Assembly: GCA_047623555.1 (NCBI GenBank)
Contig: JBLHMP010000019.1
Coordinates: 1-48,992 of the forward strand
Length of the DNA: 48,992 nt
Source: NORP181 sp047623555
Lineage (GTDB): Bacteria; Pseudomonadota; Alphaproteobacteria; Rhodobacterales; Rhodobacteraceae
Reading direction: 5' to 3'
The first letter of the stretch is position 1. The number at the start of each line of letters is the position of its first letter. Under the pieces are notes generated by a model. It worked only from the letters and a program-made list of their open reading frames with translations, had not been told where the DNA came from and did not search any database. This document shows positions 45,889 to 48,992 of the stretch, in pieces. The position numbers and the translations under genes are program-made.

Positions 45889-46070
45889 GTGACACAGAAA
45901 TCACCTTTGATCGGCGGATGTTAGAGGCTTTGGTTTGTCCGCAGACACAGGCGACGCTGGAATATGATGCGGACCGGCAAGAACTGGTATCGCGCCCCGC
46001 CGGATTGGCGTTTCCAATCCGCAACGGCATCCCAGTGATGCTGATCGACGAAGCGAGGCGGCTAGACTAA
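45885..46070 (+). CDS. Trm112 family protein
   Basis: A 61-residue protein of the Trm112/YcaR family. MLEALVCPQTQATLEYD and ELVSRPAGLAFPIRNGIPVML are typical. Bacterial relatives often keep four cysteines; here only one cysteine (C19) is left, so zinc binding is probably lost. In other organisms Trm112 activates methyltransferases. It overlaps the LON-domain gene and shares CTAA with the convergent UbiH-type gene. Confidence 0.88.
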   Translation: MSDTEITFDRRMLEALVCPQTQATLEYDADRQELVSRPAGLAFPIRNGIPVMLIDEARRLD

Positions 46071-47293
46071 AGGCTTTTGCCCGACATCAGACTTGGGAGG
46101 TCCCCCGAAAGCCCGGCCGCCTCGCGGATGAACCCGCGTCGCAATCTGGGCAGGGCGTTGACCAACCCCATCCCCAGATCGCGGCCAATCCGCAAAATAG
46201 GGTTATCATTTGAGAACAGCCGGTTAAACACATCCGTTGCCATCGCCAGCGAGGCGGTATCAAAACGCCGCCATTGTTGATAGCGCTCAAGCACAAGTGG
46301 TGAACCGATGTCTTCGCCGCGCCTTCCGGCCAATGTCAGCACCTCAGCAAGGGCCGCAACATCGCGCAAGCCGGCGTTCAGACCTTGCCCGGCAATTGGA
46401 TGCATACCGTGGGCCGCATCGCCAACCAGCGCCATGCGATCTGCGATAAAACTGTTGGCGATGGTCAGGTTCAGGGGATAGGCGAACCGTTTACCGGCAA
46501 GCGAGATATCGCCAAGGAAATCACCGAAACGTGGGCGTAATGCCTGCAAATATCCGGCGTCGTTCAGGTTGCTGATCGCTGCCGCAGTGTCGGTGCGTTC
46601 GCTCCAAACGATGGAACTGCGATTACCGGTCAGCGGCAGAATGGCAAGCGGGCCGGGGGGCATAAAAAACTGATGCGCGATGCCGTTATGAGGCAGTTCG
46701 TGGTTAATGGCGCAAACCAACGCGGTTTGGTCATAGCCCCAGCCGGTGCGTTTGATCCCGGCGCGCTGTGCGGTGCCGCTTTTGCGCCCGTCTGAACCGA
46801 CCAACAGGCGACCGGTCAGAACCGCGCCATCATCCAGAGTTACCGAAACACCCGTTGGGTCAAGCTGTTGATCAACAACGGTTCTTCCGTTGATTTGGGT
46901 GATTTTGGGTTCGGCCTCCATCGCCTCAAGAAAGGCACGGCGCAGGTGGCGGTCTTGCGTCATATAACCCATCGGGCCTTCTTCGATTTCGGCATGGTCA
47001 AAATGCATAAAAAACGGCGATGGGCCGCTGCCGGCATGGCCATCGGTGACTTTGATTTCCAACATCGGCTGGGCTTTGTCGGCAACCAACGACCAAACCC
47101 CGATTGCAGCCAACAGTCGTTGCGAGGTCAGCGCCAGCGCATAGGATCGCCCGTCAAACGCCGCGTTCTTGCGTGTTTTTTCGGCCAATGCATCAATCAC
47201 CGTCACATTGTGCCCGGTTTGGGCCAAAGCCAATGCCAATGCAGGGCCGTTCAGGCCGCCGCCGATGATTAGGATTTCGTTTGAATGGGTCAT
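46067..47293 (-). CDS. UbiH/UbiF/Coq6-family FAD hydroxylase
   Basis: A 408-residue flavin monooxygenase of ubiquinone synthesis. GGGLNGPALALALAQTG is the FAD Rossmann motif, SDGRKS the DG motif and DRMALVGDAAHGMHPIAGQGLNAG, in two parts, the GD motif. Which ring position it hydroxylates cannot be told. The frame is open to 47398, but ATG 47293 (MTHSNEILIIGGG) fits the family; ATG 47329 is an alternative. With ubiG it is one of two quinone-pathway genes in the window. Confidence 0.9.
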   Translation of the reverse strand: MTHSNEILIIGGGLNGPALALALAQTGHNVTVIDALAEKTRKNAAFDGRSYALALTSQRLLAAIGVWSLVADKAQPMLEIKVTDGHAGSGPSPFFMHFDHAEIEEGPMGYMTQDRHLRRAFLEAMEAEPKITQINGRTVVDQQLDPTGVSVTLDDGAVLTGRLLVGSDGRKSGTAQRAGIKRTGWGYDQTALVCAINHELPHNGIAHQFFMPPGPLAILPLTGNRSSIVWSERTDTAAAISNLNDAGYLQALRPRFGDFLGDISLAGKRFAYPLNLTIANSFIADRMALVGDAAHGMHPIAGQGLNAGLRDVAALAEVLTLAGRRGEDIGSPLVLERYQQWRRFDTASLAMATDVFNRLFSNDNPILRIGRDLGMGLVNALPRLRRGFIREAAGLSGDLPSLMSGKSL

Positions 47294-47379
47294 ACTTTTC
47301 AATATGGGCGCGAGTTCGGGATTGTCCATGTGCGGTGCTGTCGCTACCGTTTCATAAATTGAATACGCGAGGGACGAAC

Positions 47380-48708
47380 ATGCAACAATGGCTAACAATG
47401 ACGGCGGCTGATTTGGGCCGGGGAATCGCCGCTGGCGACATTGATCCGGTAGAGCTCACCCAGACCTATCTGGCCGCGATTGACGCGCACCCGTTGCGCG
47501 ATCGCATTTATGCCCGTGTCACCCATGACCGGGCTTTGTCCGAGGCACGTGCCGCACGGGACCGGGCAGAGGTCGGGCGGCGATTGTCGCCTTTGGATGG
47601 GGTGCCGATCAGTTGGAAAGACCTGTTTGATACCGCAGGCGTGGCGACCGAAGCGGGAACGGCGTTGTTAAAAGACCGGGTGCCCGACCATGATGCCACC
47701 GTTTTGCGCAATGCCACGGCGATGGGCACGGTTTGCCTTGGCAAAACCCACATGAGCGAGCTGGCGTTTTCCGGGCTGGGCCTGAACCCGATCACCGCAA
47801 CGCCGCCCTGTGTGAATGACGCAGATGCGGTGCCCGGTGGGTCGTCATCCGGTGCCGCGACATCTGTGGCGTTTGGGCTGGCCGCAATTGGCATTGGCTC
47901 AGACACTGGTGGGTCGGTACGCATTCCGGCCGCGTGGAACGATCTGGTGGGCCTGAAAACCACGGCCAAGCGGGTCAGCCTGGAGGGCGTTGTGCCGTTG
48001 TGTCTGAAATTTGACACTGTTGGTCCGTTGGCGCGGTCGGTCGAGGACGCGGCGCTGATGCTGGCGCTGCTTGAGGGGGGCAAAGCCGCCGATCTGACTG
48101 GCGCCAGCCTTACGGGGCGTCGTTTTGCGGTTTTGCAGACCATCGCTATGGACGATCTGCGCCCGGAACCAAGTGCGGCGTTTGCAAGTGCGGTACAGCG
48201 TTTGAGAGCCGCCGGGGCCAGCATCGACAGTATTGAAATCCCCGAAGTCGCCGACGCGATGGCCCTGACCGGGGTGCTTTACACCGGCGAGGCATATGGG
48301 TTGTGGCGAGATGTGATCGAAGCAAACCCAGATGTGATGTTTCCGGCCATTCTGCAACGGTTTCGCGCCGGGGCGAATTATTCTGCACCGGATTACGTGG
48401 CCGGATGTGCGGCACTGGAGCGGGCAAAAACGGCCTATGCGCAGGCAACTGCCGGATATGATGTGATTCTTTGCCCAACCTCGCCGATCCTGCCGCCCAA
48501 TGTCGACCGATTGAACCGCGACCCTGACTATTACCTGACCGAAAACCTGCTGTCTTTGCGCAATACCCGCATTGGCAATCTGATGGGGCTGACGTCGCTA
48601 AGCCTGCCAACCGGCGTGCCAAGTTGCGGTATAATGTTGATGTCGTCGCCCAACACGGAAGAGGCATTATTGCGCATTGGCGCCGCGGCCGAGGCAGCAC
48701 TGGCCTGA
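47380..48708 (+). CDS. Amidase-signature family amidase
   Basis: A 442-residue amidase. Catalytic Lys is K80 (SWKDLFDTAG), the cis-Ser lies in GGSSSG (153-158) and the nucleophile is S179 in GSDTGGSVRIPA. Full length, so it is likely active on an amide, though substrate is unknown (GatA and fatty-amide types share this signature). The open frame reaches 47281, but GAGGGA lies 6 nt before ATG 47380. It diverges from the UbiH-type gene by 86 nt. Confidence 0.92.
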   Translation: MQQWLTMTAADLGRGIAAGDIDPVELTQTYLAAIDAHPLRDRIYARVTHDRALSEARAARDRAEVGRRLSPLDGVPISWKDLFDTAGVATEAGTALLKDRVPDHDATVLRNATAMGTVCLGKTHMSELAFSGLGLNPITATPPCVNDADAVPGGSSSGAATSVAFGLAAIGIGSDTGGSVRIPAAWNDLVGLKTTAKRVSLEGVVPLCLKFDTVGPLARSVEDAALMLALLEGGKAADLTGASLTGRRFAVLQTIAMDDLRPEPSAAFASAVQRLRAAGASIDSIEIPEVADAMALTGVLYTGEAYGLWRDVIEANPDVMFPAILQRFRAGANYSAPDYVAGCAALERAKTAYAQATAGYDVILCPTSPILPPNVDRLNRDPDYYLTENLLSLRNTRIGNLMGLTSLSLPTGVPSCGIMLMSSPNTEEALLRIGAAAEAALA

Positions 48709-48815
48709 AAGCCACAAATTCCAATCCCGTCAATGCTTTGACTGGACGCGCGACGGGCGCATCTGTACCTTGGGAGAGTACGGGGCGTTATGATCCCGAC
48801 CTTGAGGCAGTAAAA

Positions 48816-48992
48816 ATGAAGTTTCCCGAGCGGTTTTCGAACCTTCCGGCCTATGCATTTCCGCGTCTTCGGACGTTGTTAGATGGACACGCGCCAGGTG
48901 GCGACGTGGTTCATATGACTATTGGTGAACCAAAACACGAATTTCCCGCATGGATTGCTGACATTATCGTCAAAAATGCCGCCGGGTTTAAC
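48816..48992 (+). CDS. PLP-dependent aminotransferase, N-terminal part (runs off window)
   Basis: The first 59 residues only: MKFPERFSNLPAYAFPRLRTL and a VVHMTIGEPKHEFPAW segment. This is the start of a class I/II aminotransferase of the DapC-like (N-succinyldiaminopimelate aminotransferase) type. The PLP lysine lies outside the window, so the assignment rests on the N-terminus. The ATG is preceded by GAGGCAG. Last gene in the window. Confidence 0.75.
   Translation, partial: MKFPERFSNLPAYAFPRLRTLLDGHAPGGDVVHMTIGEPKHEFPAWIADIIVKNAAGFN

Overview
The window is ordinary chromosomal DNA from an alphaproteobacterium, most likely a member of the Rhodobacterales (Roseobacter group). The signs are protein-level resemblance throughout, the gene orders rimP-nusA-YlxR/L7Ae-infB, parvulin-argJ-mutT divergent from secA, pmbA-cysQ-DUF4170-waaA-lpxK and DUF3576-leuS-lptE-holA, the DUF2125 and DUF3576 families, a CenR-type regulator, and a base composition that looks like the mid to high fifties percent GC by eye. 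No tRNA, rRNA, CRISPR array, prophage or insertion sequence was seen. The genus cannot be named from the sequence alone.

Layout. 1-5255: glutaredoxin, a nitrilase-family hydrolase and a MarR regulator in one overlapping run, then a small coiled-coil protein and ubiG on the other strand, proline iminopeptidase, a short lone substrate-binding protein and a methyltransferase. 5256-5817: a decayed RhuM-family gene followed by a promoter and an intrinsic terminator in the leader of the transcription/translation operon rimP-nusA-YlxR/L7Ae-infB (5818-11165), which ends in a very strong terminator. 11222-16932: a 44-residue small ORF, the mutT-argJ-parvulin operon on the minus strand and divergent secA. 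17047-24234: an exported unknown protein, a PstS-like/OmpA fusion, alkB and mutY (minus), a DUF721 protein, a DsbA-like thiol oxidoreductase and a CoA-transferase. 24246-28885: the lipid A/Kdo set lpxK, waaA, DUF4170, cysQ and pmbA. 29073-33941: DUF2125, SDR, a crotonase-fold protein, a flavoprotein and a GST. 34010-39989: holA, lptE, leuS, DUF3576 and a porin. 40093-48992: YggS, an L,D-transpeptidase, ribA, a CenR-like regulator, xthA, a YbbN/CnoX-type thioredoxin, a LON-domain protein, Trm112, a UbiH-type hydroxylase, an amidase and the start of an aminotransferase.

How the genes work together. The content is mainly core: translation (infB, leuS, rimP), transcription (nusA), replication (holA), DNA repair and nucleotide sanitation (mutT, mutY, xthA), ubiquinone synthesis (ubiG, UbiH type), secretion and periplasmic folding (secA, DsbA type, parvulin) and outer-membrane biogenesis (lpxK, waaA, lptE, DUF3576, porin, CenR-like).

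The most interesting signals are mostly not protein genes: an attenuator-like terminator just ahead of rimP-nusA; a possible small RNA with an anti-Shine-Dalgarno-like linker between the regulator and xthA; a 23-nt identical hairpin repeat at two convergent gene ends; structured leaders upstream of the porin and leuS; a frameshifted, internally deleted RhuM remnant; and a crotonase whose two usual catalytic glutamates are replaced. I found no clear new multi-gene system.
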